Program-made: the position numbers and the translations under genes
In this document: positions 1 through 11,223 of the stretch, piece after piece
Position numbering within the stretch: position 1 is the first letter of the stretch
How the letters are laid out: each line of letters starts with the position of its first letter
The notes under the pieces: generated by a model
The model's input: the letters and a program-made list of their open reading frames with translations, nothing else
The model's database searches: none
What the model was told of the DNA's origin: nothing
Source: Eudorina sp. 2006-703-Eu-15
Taxonomy: Eukaryota > Chlorophyta > Chlorophyceae > Chlamydomonadales > Volvocaceae
Length of the DNA stretch: 64,000 bases
Reading direction: 5' to 3'
Assembly: GCA_003117195.1 (NCBI GenBank)
Contig: BDSI01000001.1
Span: 1,240,001-1,304,000 of the forward strand

Positions 1-1755
1 AGCAAGCACACTTTCCTGCTCGCAGGTACCCGACCCCATCTTCGTACTACAAGCGGTAAGGCAACTACTCACGAAAACCCATGTCAGCGGCACAAGCCTT
101 GGCGCGATTCGATTGCGCCTGAGGCGCGGGAGCTAGGCCACGCATGCCGCCGGGGCGCAGTTCCCTTTGGACACAACGCCGAATCGTGGGTGCGCCAATG
201 TGCGCATCAGTCACTGCCCTGCCCTGCCGCGCCCCGCACACGTAGGCATGCACGCCGCTTCGGCGCCTCGACATGACCCACGAAGACCTATCCACGGTAC
301 TCGACCATCTCTTAGGGCAAGCCATGCACCGGGCGCACCCTTCTCCTGCTCCAGCTGCTCCTGCTCCCGCTCCCGCCCCTGCTGCCGTTTCTGGCGCCGC
401 TAAACATCTGACCGCCCTCTGCGGGCTTTGTGGCCAGTCCTTTACCCCTCAAACCAAAGGCAGCGCCCTCAGCGCCCGGCTGAACCACATCTTGTCTACC
501 CCACCACATACTTCTCTACCCCTCGTCAAGTCGCCATGCGTCTCATAATGTACATACACCACGCGTCTCTCGCCCACAGGTGGCCTCAGCCCGCGCCAGT
601 GTTCCATGCGTAAGAGGCACCACACGATGAAAAAGGACAGCGCCATGAATGCCGATGCGCGGCATCGCCACTCGCGAATGCAGCAACAGTTGAGTGCGAC
701 ATGCAAGCTTCCCGCAAGCGGTCGCCAGCGGCCCTCCGGCGCGTGCCCCTGCCCCATGTCGGGGCCCTAGAGCAGCGCCCCGCCCCCGCCACCACCGCAC
801 CACGTCAACAACGACCCGCTCACTTCATCCGAGGCTGCCTCCGAAACCCCCGTCACCAGAACAACCCCCGTCCGAATTCACTTTTCAATTTTCCATAGCT
901 TTCAGTTTTTCACCCGAGTCCCAGTTCCCAGCGCCGATGGTGCCTGAACAGGCCATCCATGTGAGCTCCGCGCAATCTAGGGTATGAACCGTCAGGTCAG
1001 GTCAGGCCAGGTCAGGTCAGGTCAGGTCAGGTCGCGGCCTGACCTCGCTTCCGCCCCGGCGGTTTGGTTTAAAAACTATGCACATCCCAGCCCGGCAGCA
1101 AGCCGCGCCGGTGCAGGCCGCTGACCTCCGCCCGCCCGCGCGCTCCACGGCGACGTCCCCCCAGGGGCCAGAGGTGCTGGAGGGACCCGTCCTGGCACCG
1201 GCAGCTGCCGCAAGCCGCACGCCGGGACGCTATCGCGGGCCCGGCGGGTGCGGTGCCCCCGCGGCGCCCGCTGCCCCCATCCTCCTTAGTGCATGTGTGA
1301 ACGCGATTGAAGCCCTGCCGGTCGCAGTTAATTCTTCCCCGCTCCCTCGGACGCGGCCCCACTACATGTGCTCGTGGTCGTAGTGGGACACCAGCCAGCA
1401 ACCTGCGAGGCGGGAGGGGGTTTGGGGGCTGTGCACGTTTCGCAAGTACGACATATGCCGACCGATACGATGGACGACCATGCATGGTGTGACGACACCG
1501 CGCAGAGAAGAGGAAGCGCCCCTCCGCGGGCAGGGTCGGGGTCGGATGCGATACAGGCTGGTACGATTCCTCGCCAACGCCGTTCATGTACGCCGGTACA
1601 CGCCGGTCGCGTGCCGTCGTCGAACGGTTTCCTTCCCTCCTTCGCTGACCGCACTCTGCTCCCCACGATGGCTGAATTACATCTGAAGCAGTAATTAGGA
1701 AATATATTTAATAAGGAAATTAATAAACGATCCTCACTCCTGCGCACGGACGCCG
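1..1755. other. Left flank without a recognised gene
   Basis: I see no frame here with recognisable protein similarity or a consistent exon chain. The right part is the 3' flank of the minus-strand F-box-like gene whose stop lies at 1756. The stretch is C-rich and contains a short AGGTC tandem array near 985-1033, described separately. AT-rich sequence at about 1680-1730 may mark the 3' end of the neighbouring transcript, but no clear TGTAA signal on the minus strand was assigned. Confidence 0.5.
985..1033. repeat. Short tandem array of AGGTC pentamers
   Basis: About nine consecutive copies of the five-base unit AGGTC (one variant AGGCC) can be read directly. The unit shares the GGTCA core with the palindrome described in the findings, but it is arranged head to tail rather than inverted. 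It does not match the Chlamydomonas telomere repeat. It is probably a simple microsatellite. Confidence 0.85.
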
Positions 1756-3161
1756 TCACCCCCCAGTTCCCCAGCTGCGGCGGCCCCCTGGGCCCCCAAA
1801 GACCACCTTCAACCGGCCTGCGGCGCTCTCTGCTCTCTCACCGCTGTCGCTGCAGCGCGACGCCGGGACAGCCGCCGCCGCGTCGCCTCCGGCCCCCGCG
1901 CCGCCGCCCGCCCAGGCCTCCAGCGCCACAAACAGCAGGCTGCTCCTCTCCGGCCGATACACCGCCGGCTGCATCGCCCGCAACGCCGCCCGCTGATGCC
2001 GCCAGCAGGGCTGCGCGCCGCCGCCGCTCGCCCCCGCCCCCGCCGCCGCCGCCGCCGTGGCGTCGCCTCCACCACCGCCACCGCCACCGCGCCGCGCCTG
2101 CGCCTCGGCCGACCCACGTCGGCGCAGTTTCGGCGGCGGCAGCCGCTGCTGCGGCGGCGTGTGCCGCAGGGCGGGGACCGCCACTGAGCCCTCCCGCGAC
2201 GCGAACATGACCCCGGCGGCGGCGGCGCCGCCGCCGCCGCCGCCGCACCGCGCCGCCTGCATCCGCCGTCGCAGCCACTCGTCGCCGTCGCCGTCGGCAA
2301 CCTCCTGGTGGCGGCTCGCCGTGCGCCGCTCCTCCGGACGATGCAGGTGAGGCACGACGGGATCCGCCGGTGTCCGCGGCGGCTGCTGCTGCTGCTGCTG
2401 CTGTTGCTGCTGCTGGCCGCTGCCAGCCGCTGCGCTGGGGGTGCTGGGCGTCGGCGCGGCGCCGGCGCCGGCGTCGGCGGCGGCAGCCGCTGGCACTCGG
2501 GCTCGACCCAGCAGGTCATTCCGCAGCCGCAAGTACTCACTGAGCAACGCCAGCGCGGGGCTGAGGAGCGCCACGGCCCCCAATGACGTCCTGTCGTCCT
2601 CACCCGCCTCCTGCGCCGCTGTCGCCGCAGCCGCCCCGGCCGCGGCTCCGAGCTCCGGCGCGGTCCGCCGCGCCGACGCGGGCACGCTGTCCGCCGCCGC
2701 CACCGCCGCCCGGTGCCCCAGCGCCGCGCCGCTGCTGCCGCTACTGCCGCTAATGCCACCGCCGCCGCCGCTGCTGCTACTGCCGGTCGTCGCGGCGCCG
2801 TTGCGCGTGTCGACATCCATGCTGTCGTGCATGTCGTCGCCGCCACTCCTCGTACTCGCTGGCCCGGCCGCTGCGTCGCCGCCCTCCGCCGCCGCCGCCA
2901 CCACCCATTCCTGCAGCCGCCTCAGGCTCCCGCCCGCCCATGGTGCCGCACCTGCCGCCGCCGCCGAAGCCACAGCCATGGCCCGATCGGGACCGCGGTC
3001 TCCGTCGCTGCTGCCACCCTCGTCGTACTCATCCTCGTCGTACTCACTGCTGTACAGCTCGTACTCGTCGTCAGCATCGCCCTCGCCCATCCAGCCTCTG
3101 TGGGCCTCACTGACCCCGGCCTCGTATAGCCCGGCCATCAGACGGCGGCCGCGCGACGCCC

Positions 3162-3195
<34 letters not shown>

Positions 3196-6100
3196 GGATG
3201 GCGGCGGCGACTCCAGGGCGGCGGCGCCGCCGGCCGCGGAGTGATCCACACCTCCGATGCCGCCCGCAGCGGCCCGCTCCGGCGGCGGCGGCGGTCCCCG
3301 AACCTGTCCCTGGCCGCGCAGCTTCTGCTCCATGCGTGTCTGCAGCCGCCGCGCGGCGCCCCGAGTGAGCAGCACCCCGGGCCAGGCCGCCTGGACCAGG
3401 TGCGGCAGCGCCCTGCAGCACCGCACCGCGGAAGGAATGGGGGAAAGGGAGGGCGCAGGGCGGGAGGGTTACAGGAAATTGGTAGACATCTTCATTCTGT
3501 GCTGCTGCCAGAGCGCCAGGGAGGGAGGGGGGCAAGATCAGGTAAGGATATCAACAAGATGGTTTGCAGGACATTGGAAGACACATTCAAACTGTGCAAC
3601 TGCCAGGGCTGTCGGGGGTTTGGGGGAGGAGACGGCCTGCGGGGGGGCAAGCCGGCTCACCGCGACAGCCTCCCCGCCTGGGCCGCCAGCCGCAGCTCCG
3701 CCTCCGTGGGCCCCGAAGGCATCACCGCGCAGAGCAGCCCGCGGCGGACCCTCCCGCGGCGGCCCGCGGGGACGTCCTTCCCTTGCGGACCAAGGGGCCG
3801 CTGCTGCGGCGGCGGCAGCGAGGCGGTCAGCGCTCCGCGGGGCAGCGCTGCGCACCACATGCACAGCGGGTAGGGCAGGGCAGGGTATAGGACATTGGTA
3901 GGGTACGGTAGGATGGCGGGATGGTGTTTTTAGATAAGAGGCCCGCCCGGGGTGGTGTGTGTGTGTGTGTGGTTCCGTCAGCGCACATTCAACATTCAAC
4001 ATTCTACACACGTCGTAAGCTCAATTTGGTCTTTGTCTGCAGGGTCCGTCGGGCGGGGCGCAGCGGATCACACAGCCCAGGTCGCTAACACCACACACAC
4101 GCCTTCTTGTCAATGATAGGTTACGCTGTACCCCGTGGATCATCAGCGACAGCCTTTGCGCGTGACGCACACGCCGTGGTGAGTGGGGCACACGGGCGTT
4201 GTCCGGACTAAGCCGTGCCCCTTCCCCGGGGCCCCGTGGGTCGCTCACCCACAGTGACGTATACCCCGCTTGATTCCGCGGATGAGACGGGTCCCGCCAG
4301 GTAGACGTCCTCCCGCATGACCCGCGGGTCGGTGGGCACCTCCCCGCTCGCCCTCAGCAGCTGCCTGAAGGGCGTCCAAAAGTCGACCTCGCCGCCCGCC
4401 GCGCCGTCGCCCGCCTCCCACCGCACCGCCGACACCAGGCCCCGACTGCAGGGCCACGCCACGCCGCCGCTGCGCGCCAGCCGCGCGATCTGCATGTCGT
4501 ACGACGGATCCCCCGGATCGCCGTACGCTGCCACGTGCCTGATCGCGATGTAGTACTGCAGATCTGCCGGAATGCGCGATGGGCAACGGGTTGCGGGCTC
4601 ACTGGGGAGTTGTGATTTTTTGAATCGGTTCTAATATTGGCCAACAGAATCGGCACAGCGGGCAGAGATTGTGAAGTCGAGCACCGGGGACAAGAACCAG
4701 CAACATCAGCCCACGCCACATGAGGCCAACCGCCGTTGCGGCACAGCGCAAAGCAACCGAACGTGCCCCCCCACAACAGACTGCATGTTTTTATTGCACG
4801 GTCTGGAGACGGGAGTCCCTTCCCTTCGTGCCATGGCAACCCCCAAAGCACGATTTCACAATTCGACAGGCAGGCAAGCCAACGCGGCCGGTGGGTAGGC
4901 AGGCTGGCACGGCCCGAGCCCCGCCCACCTTCCCACTGCCGCTGCCGGCGGCCGTGGAATCGAACCATCAGGTAGCGACTGACCGCCGCGGTCGGCGTCA
5001 AGGCGAAGAACTGGCGCGGCACGGGAGCGGCCGCCGGCGGGAGCGGGACAGGAGGCAGGGTTAGAAATGGGGCGCGGTCGACGGTTGGCAAATACAACGG
5101 ACGGACACGACACGACGGGGATTCGTACATCCAAGCAAACACGACACGACGCCGCCGCGCAGCGCGCCTTCCCCGACGCTGTCAACAAACCCCCGACATC
5201 CGAACTGGCTGGGTTCCTCCACCAACCAAAAGTTGGTTGGAAATGTGTGGAAAACCCGCTCCGGTCCACGAGCGGCCCCACCTGCTGCTCGTCCGTCAGC
5301 CGTACAGGGTACACGGGTGAGGCGGGGTAGAGCTGGTTGGGTGTGGGGCCCGTCAGGAAGGAGACCTTGCTGGGCGGGTACAGGGGGTCGCTGTGGAGGC
5401 CGGGGGAAGCAGGGCGGGGGAGCAGCGAAGGGCAGGAGATGGGCAGGGCGGCAGCGAGGGAGGCGCGAGCGCAACACAAAGATATTGACAGCCGCGACTG
5501 CCGGCACGGCCAGCCGCAGGCGGCGACACCGACACACCGCTCTCCCCCGACCGCTGGAACCCTCACGCCCGACATGACACGCCGGATGGCCGCAGAGTTT
5601 ACCTAGTAACCCGCAATCAGCCCCATGAATTAATGAATGTGCGCCAACACCGTCCCCACCTAGCGCTCTCCAGAACCGGGACTAGGGTGTGCGGATGCAG
5701 TTTACGTAATGCATCTACGTCGCCGTCACCGTTGACGTCTTATCGATATCGGTTGTAGGTAGTGCAGTGCGGGTTCCACGACGGGTGGCATCTACGGTAC
5801 TTGCATCGCCGGCATCGCCTGTCAAGCTGGACTTCACTTCTCGTGGCCCGGGTTTCTGTTACACTCACACATGGTTCGGGCGGGCTTCTCGCGAAACACG
5901 GCACGCACCCGACACCCCCGTGTATCGGTGTACCGACGCGCCTACCCGTGCTGGTAGAAGGCGCGATACACCGCCACGCTGACATACGCCACGCGGCTGC
6001 ACGGCTGACGGAAGCGGTACAGCAGCGCCTCCCCGAGCGTGTTGGTGCTGCTGCCGGTGCTGGACCAGAACTCGGCGTTGTCCAAGACGGTGTTCCCTGG

Positions 6101-6883
6101 ACGTGGGTTGGGTTGGGTTGCGGACCGCAAGCGGGCAGCGAACCGGGGTGGGGCGCTGAGGGGTGTTGAGGGGTGTTGCGGGTGTCGAGAGCGTTGAGGG
6201 TTGTTGAGAGGTGTTGAGGGGTGTTGCGGGTGTGGAGAGCGTTGAGGGTTGTTGAGAGGTGTTGAGGGGCGTGCGGGTCTTGGGAGAAGTGACCCACCCG
6301 ACCGCACCCAGGGACCAACGCGGGTGTTGAGGGGCCAACCCACACCCGCCGTGCCGAGGATTCCGGGGCCACGTGAGGCCCCCATTACAGGGGGCTGGTC
6401 AGGTAGATGCAGCTCATGTCACTGAGATGAGGAAGACCTAGGGTTAAACCCACGACGAGGACGGCTGCTGCGTGGGCGCCAGGCGCCAGGGCGCCACACA
6501 CGACAGAGGCTGAGGACGAATGAATCTTACCTATGCCTTGCAGCTCCATGTCCTGAGGGTGCGAGGTTCAGAGCGGATGGACCAAGTAAGATGGAGCAAC
6601 CGTTGGGTGGAACGGAGTTTCACGCCTGACATCGGGTGTCAGGAAGAAGAAAGAAGGGGTTTCCTACCGTGGTTGTGGCCATGAGGGCTTCCAGTTCCAA
6701 AGGCGTCCGCGCGACTGCATCCTCGTGCCATGCACGTCCACAGTTCACGTAGACAAGGTCGGCACTGCGTCGCGCCTCTTCATCATCGTCTGCAAATTCG
6801 AGCAGACCTCGTCCCCGCAAGCGCGCGCGGATGTAGGCGCGCAGCGACAGGCGGTCGCGTGGTGGGTAATCTGCCTGAGCCAT
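1756..6883 (-). CDS. F-box At4g00755-like protein with a long low-complexity tail
   Basis: Eight exons join in phase: 6668-6883, 6531-6552, 5946-6096, 5282-5390, 4929-5010, 4249-4563, 3661-3847 and 1756-3412, giving 912 residues. Residues about 68-205 match the plant family of F-box protein At4g00755. Visible landmarks are a T-rich stretch leading to EFWSSTGS, then ALLYRF, AVYRAFYQ, YPPSKVSF, and finally LQYYIAIRHV, which resembles the plant ending LYYICVSHV. This is recalled family similarity, not a search. The N-terminus has no canonical F-box, only a weak resemblance around SADLVYVNCGRAW, so SCF adaptor function is uncertain. The tail (about 300-912) is Ala/Gly/Gln-rich with an acidic EYDEDEYDE patch and is not known from the plant family. 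Exon 2 is only 22 nt. The junctions into the last two exons rest on phase and splice consensus alone, so the tail could belong to another transcript. Confidence 0.62.
2375..2412. repeat. CAG/CTG trinucleotide run encoding poly-Gln
   Basis: An almost pure CTG run on the plus strand reads as CAG codons on the minus strand. It gives about eleven glutamines in the tail of the F-box-like protein. It is a simple repeat inside coding sequence. Confidence 0.85.
6166..6275. repeat. Intronic tandem repeat, unit about 48 nt
   Basis: Two near-identical units begin GGTGTTGCGGGTGT and contain GAGAGCGTTGAGGGTTG, with a further partial copy. They lie in the intron between exons 2 and 3 of the F-box-like gene. 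No function is apparent. Confidence 0.75.
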
Positions 6884-8474
6884 CGCTCTTTCTGACTACG
6901 GCTTCGGTAATAAACTGTAAATTTTGCTTAAACAGCACAGTGAACAAGTGTGCACGGCTTTCGAAAGAGCTTGACCGTTGCAGCCAAGGTCGTTGAAACG
7001 CCCAATACGCTCCTTTGGCGCCTCTGTGAACCAAGGACCTAAGGAATGCAAGCTTATGGAAGCTACACGTTGTTTGTACCTGGTACATTGACGTGGCTGC
7101 GCTGATTACAGTGTTGTGGGCGAGCGCCAAAATCGTACAACCGCCTCGCTTGGTCACCTCCAGGTGGCCTCCAGGTCACCGAGGACAACTCTTGCCATTG
7201 ACTCTGACGGACTCGCTGGCCTCCATCTGGGTCTTGGAAGTGGCATTCCACTTCAGGCCGTTTCCCGCCGACTTTTGTCAATAGTGCTTCAGAGGATGCT
7301 GGTCGGCCACTCCAGACAAAACTATCAATAATTTGCCTATTATTCCAGGGTCCGGAAGCGCGTCACAAGATTAAATGTGACCCGGCCAACGACTAGGGCT
7401 TACAGGTGGTTGGAGATATGTGTAAGCCATGTCTCCGAGCCGACTCAGGCCTTGAGCCGCATACACAAACACGTGAATAAATAAGGGGCGCGAAATTGTG
7501 GCGATTACACCATGCTAACGTGTTCTGCGGCTTCTGAAACATCTTCGGACGAATGCGAGCCTTGCGACCCACGGACGCCGTCGTCGGCAACCAACGCGCT
7601 GCCGATCGCTGCGTGCGCCTGCCTGCGGGCCCGGCAGGCCACAGCACCTCCCGAGAGCACTCAAGACATGTCCCGTAAAAAATGGACCCGACCGAAAGGA
7701 TTTAAAGCAGCGTAAAGCCCTCACCGCTGACGCCCCTGTCATGCAAAACTCTTCTTGGCGAGAGCTGCGAGCATGTACGCACGTCGATGGACAAATTCCT
7801 TGACGCCATGCGCTGCTTACCGTACATCGGACCGCCGGCGGCAACAAAAGCAAACAGCAACATCAACACAAAGGAAGGCTGTCCCAGGGAGCACTCAGGA
7901 CCACCGTCGTTGCGCCCCAGTTGGGTGGAGCTGGCCGTTCTGTAGCCAAGCTGGAGCCGCTGTGGGCCTGCCTCTTGCCGGTGTGATGGTACGTGACGTG
8001 AAAGCGTGATGCATATCCCGTCTCCGCCTACGCACCAACATGGACTGTGTTTCTCACCCCTTCCGTTTCCACCTCTCCCGCCGGCTCCTCCGCCGCGCCC
8101 CAACCTGCACACCCACAGAGCCGCAGCACACCCTGCTGCCCCCTTCTGCCCTCGTACGATACCGTACACCCTCGTTAACCGCAACCCTGAACGGCCGCCG
8201 GTCCATATCCCGCCCCCATCTGCCCATGCCCCAGTCCACGCCCCCTGCGCCGCTCCATCTGTACCTCTTATCTTCCCCACCCCACCCCCATTCCCGCCAA
8301 TCGCCTGACCCTCAACTCCTCCTCCCGCAGCACGCTTGCCCGCGCGTTCATTTCCTGGTCCGCGTCTCGAGCGCCCGTAAGGAAAACCCTGGCCTCTGCC
8401 CCTCCTTGAGTTGTTATGTCCGTCCGCGCAATACCTCCTTTTGGCTCCCCACACGCCCGCCCCCGGGGGACCCC
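6884..8474. other. Intergenic region between the F-box-like gene and SKI8
   Basis: This holds the upstream flank of the F-box-like gene and the 3' flank of SKI8, both on the minus strand. Minus-strand TGTAA motifs occur near 7400 and 7505 but are about 1 kb beyond the SKI8 stop, so I do not assign them. The stretch 8040-8310 is a C-rich tract that opens long but biased frames on both strands. I see no convincing gene. Confidence 0.5.
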
Positions 8475-11223
8475 CTACGCCACCGCGTACACCACGAGCC
8501 GTTTGTCGTCCCCCACGGAGGCGAGCTGAGAGCCCGAGCTGCTGAACGCCACGCCCCAGACCTGCGGACAAAGCACGGGGCAGAGCCGGCAGGGCAGGGC
8601 AGGGCCGAGGACCACGGGGGAGCGAGGATGACGAGCCGAGAGACGCGCCGCGCATCGGCCGGGGCCCGCGGGAGGTCTGCAGGAGGACTGCAGGCGTGCG
8701 CGCGGGACTGCTGTAAGGCTCGTGTTTGGCCGGCGTGGTGGCGGGGCGCGCTTTGCGCGTGTTTGGCCGGCGTGGTGGCGGGGCGCGCTTTGCGCGTGTT
8801 TGGCCGGCGTGGTGGCGGGGCGTGCTTTGCGCGTGTTTGGCCGGTGTGGTGGCGAGGCGTGCTTTGCGCGTGTTTGGCCGGCGCAGCAACCCCAACCACA
8901 ACCGACCGCAACCTCTGCAACGCGCCGCCGCACGCCTGAACCGCAGGTAGCCAACCCAGCCCGTCGTAAGCACAGTCATCCAGGGGCGGAGCGCAGCGGC
9001 TCGTCTAGGGAGAGCGCCGCGGCCACCTAGAGGTCGGAGGGCGACGAGCCCCTGCTGCGGTCCGACTCACCGCCTCAGCCGGCTGGCCCCCGCATTGGGC
9101 CTTGCGTCGTCGCGTCCCAACCCAGTACCCATCCGGCCCGGGTGCGTTCTGGGCTTGTCCTTTATATTGAAGGCCCTCGATTTCCCATACCCCTTCCCCG
9201 CCCGATTTCCCATACCCCTCCCCCGCTCGAATTCCCACACCCTTACCCCTCCCCCGCCCGCCCGCCCGCCCCAACATTGCGCCCCTCGGCCCGCCTGACC
9301 TGATCCGTGTGGTCGGAGGACATGGTCTGGACGCACGTCCGCGTGTTGATGTCCCACAGCTTGACGCGCGCGTCGCTGCCGCCGCTCGCGAAGGCCGAGC
9401 CGCCCGGGTGCATTGCCACGGACAGCACCCAGGACTCGTGTCCTGCGGGGTGTGGCCCGCCCGTGTCGGGGTGTTGAGTCTGCGTGTTCTCAGCAAGATG
9501 ATGCGCCCGTGTCAGGGTGTTCTTAGCAAGATGACCCGCCCCGGTAAATGTCCCTAACAGTGCCAGGGGTATGTGTATGGGAGAGCTCAGCCGCGAGAAA
9601 ATAGGGAAAACTACAGAAGCCCTGATGTAAGGGTGCAAAGCCACAGACGCCCAGATTGCTGGGGCTCATGGCAAGGGGTTCAGGCGACCGCCGGGCCACG
9701 CACCTGAGAACGACTCTATGAGGTTGCAGCTCTCCACGTCGTACAGGTGTACGTGCATGTCGTCGCAGGCCGTCAGCAACATGCGGCTGTCTGCGGGCGG
9801 TGGGTGGGGAGTAGGGGCGCGGAGAAGCACGGAACGGAGCTGGCACAGGGCCCAAACAGAGGTGCCAGGGTGGCACCCTCCCTCCCTCCCTCTGCGCCGC
9901 GTCAAGCGGTGTCCACCTGAAAGCCTGGGGTAGGGGCACCAGCCTGGGCATTACGGATTGCGTGCGCCTCGGCCGCTCGTTGGAACACGAGCGAGGCACT
10001 CGCCGCCCATCCGATGACGTCACGCAGGCATCCGTCGACAGCCAGTACAGTCCGTCCGTTTTGCCAAGACCACTTTCAGGCGGCGACCCCCTACGTGTCC
10101 ACAGGGCGCGCTTCGGCGGGGCTGTCGGCCAACCTGTTTGTCTGTGCTGCCGTATCGATGCTGTTCCACGCTGCTTGCCCCGGGCACCGAGCGGTAGCCG
10201 CATCCCGCCCCAACCCACCGCTTGTGAAGGTGAGGCTCCGGACCGGCTTGTGATGGCCCTCGCACCGGCCCAGCAGCTTCGAGGTGGCGAGGTCCCAGAC
10301 CGCCACGGTGCCGTCCATGCAGCCGGCCGCGAGGCGGAGACCGTCCGGGCTGTAGGCCGTGCTCAGCACAAACTGCTCGCGCTTGTGGGCCTTGCTCTCC
10401 GTGACACTCTGAGAGGGGGTCAGAGGAGGAGGAGGAGAAGGAGGAGGAGGAAGAGGATGGAAGATGGAAGTGGGTTCCCGGTGCGCTGTACATGGAGGTT
10501 TAGAGGGTGCCATGCGCGCGCGACTAGACCCAAACATGAGCGCGTCGGTCACCACCGAGATGAGTACGGCGTCGCAGATTGTACTGACGTACGACCAACG
10601 GCCGTGCTGGGCCCCTTGGGGAACAGAGAGAAGGCGATGATTGGGATCGGGCGTATCATACGGAAGGCAACCACGACATGCCGTTGGGGTGTCACATGTA
10701 AACCTTGTACCCAAGCACGCGTCGTGTCGTCGCTGGTAGGACGCTGCCACGCTCTCCTCACCACCTCTGTCCTTTAACAACCCACCGGCGGCACCGCGAG
10801 CTCCCCGACGTTTTCCGTTTTGCCCTCGTCAATGCGCCACAGCACGACGGTGTTGCGCGTGCCTCCAGACACAGCCAGGTCGATGGGGTCGGACTGAGGA
10901 CCGAACGCCACCGTCCAGGTCTCCGTGGGTGCCATTTCGATTACTGATTTCATCGTTTGCTCATTCACCTCCCATACTCGTATCAGGGAATCAAGTGCGC
11001 TCGAGGCTGCGTATTGGCCCGAGGCTTGTGCGGCCACCGAAATCACACCCAATCCATGGTTTTCCTGTTTATAGACCTCCACGAGACCATGGTCTGTCAC
11101 TTCCCAGCGTTTGACGCTTTCGTCGACAGAGCCAGTCAGAAGGCTGTTCGTCCCAGGGATCCATGCCACCGACCAGATGCCTTCGTCATGCGCCACAATA
11201 TCATACTGTTTCGTAAGTTTCAT
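8475..11223 (-). CDS. WDR61: SKI8/WDR61-type WD40 repeat protein
   Basis: Five exons, 10786-11223, 10219-10408, 9704-9790, 9300-9442 and 8475-8561, join in phase to 314 residues, against about 305 in the human protein. Diagnostic segments follow the family order: HDEGIWSVAW, TGSVDESVKRWEV, SSALDSLIRVWEV, LSTAYSPDGLRLAAG, the pair GHHKPVRSLTF/LLTACDD, GHESWVLSVAMHPGG, KLWDINTRTCV and VWGVAFSSSGSQLASVGDD. Seven blades fill the whole protein. In animals and plants (VIP3) this subunit belongs to the cytoplasmic Ski complex, which feeds mRNA to the exosome, and to the nuclear PAF1 elongation complex. Those roles are family knowledge. Intron 4 contains a 37-nt tandem repeat. The start is the first in-frame ATG, with a typical N-terminus. 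Confidence 0.93.
8720..8885. repeat. 37-nt tandem repeat in SKI8 intron 4
   Basis: Between four and five copies of a 37-nt unit containing TTTGGCCGGCGTGGTGGCGG are arrayed head to tail with few differences. The array lies inside the last intron of the WD40 gene. The unit length is not a multiple of three, and the array opens long artefactual frames on both strands. Confidence 0.9.
9170..9262. repeat. Intronic CCCATACCCC-type repeat
   Basis: Three imperfect units of the form GATTTCCCATACCCCTCCC sit in SKI8 intron 4, in the part near exon 4. On the other strand they read GGGGTATGGGAAATC, a relative of the GGTATAGGAAATTGG repeat found in other introns of the window. Confidence 0.65.

Noticed and set aside
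6385..6446. Possible extra exon (the stretch DMSCIYLTSP) of the F-box-like gene
   Set aside because: It breaks the phase between exons 2 and 3, whereas direct joining of 6531 to 6096 keeps frame and family similarity.
7702..8979. 425-codon minus-strand frame and the 299-codon plus-strand frame opposite
   Set aside because: Both are opened by the C-rich tract and the 37-nt array and overlap the last SKI8 exon in another frame. No protein features.
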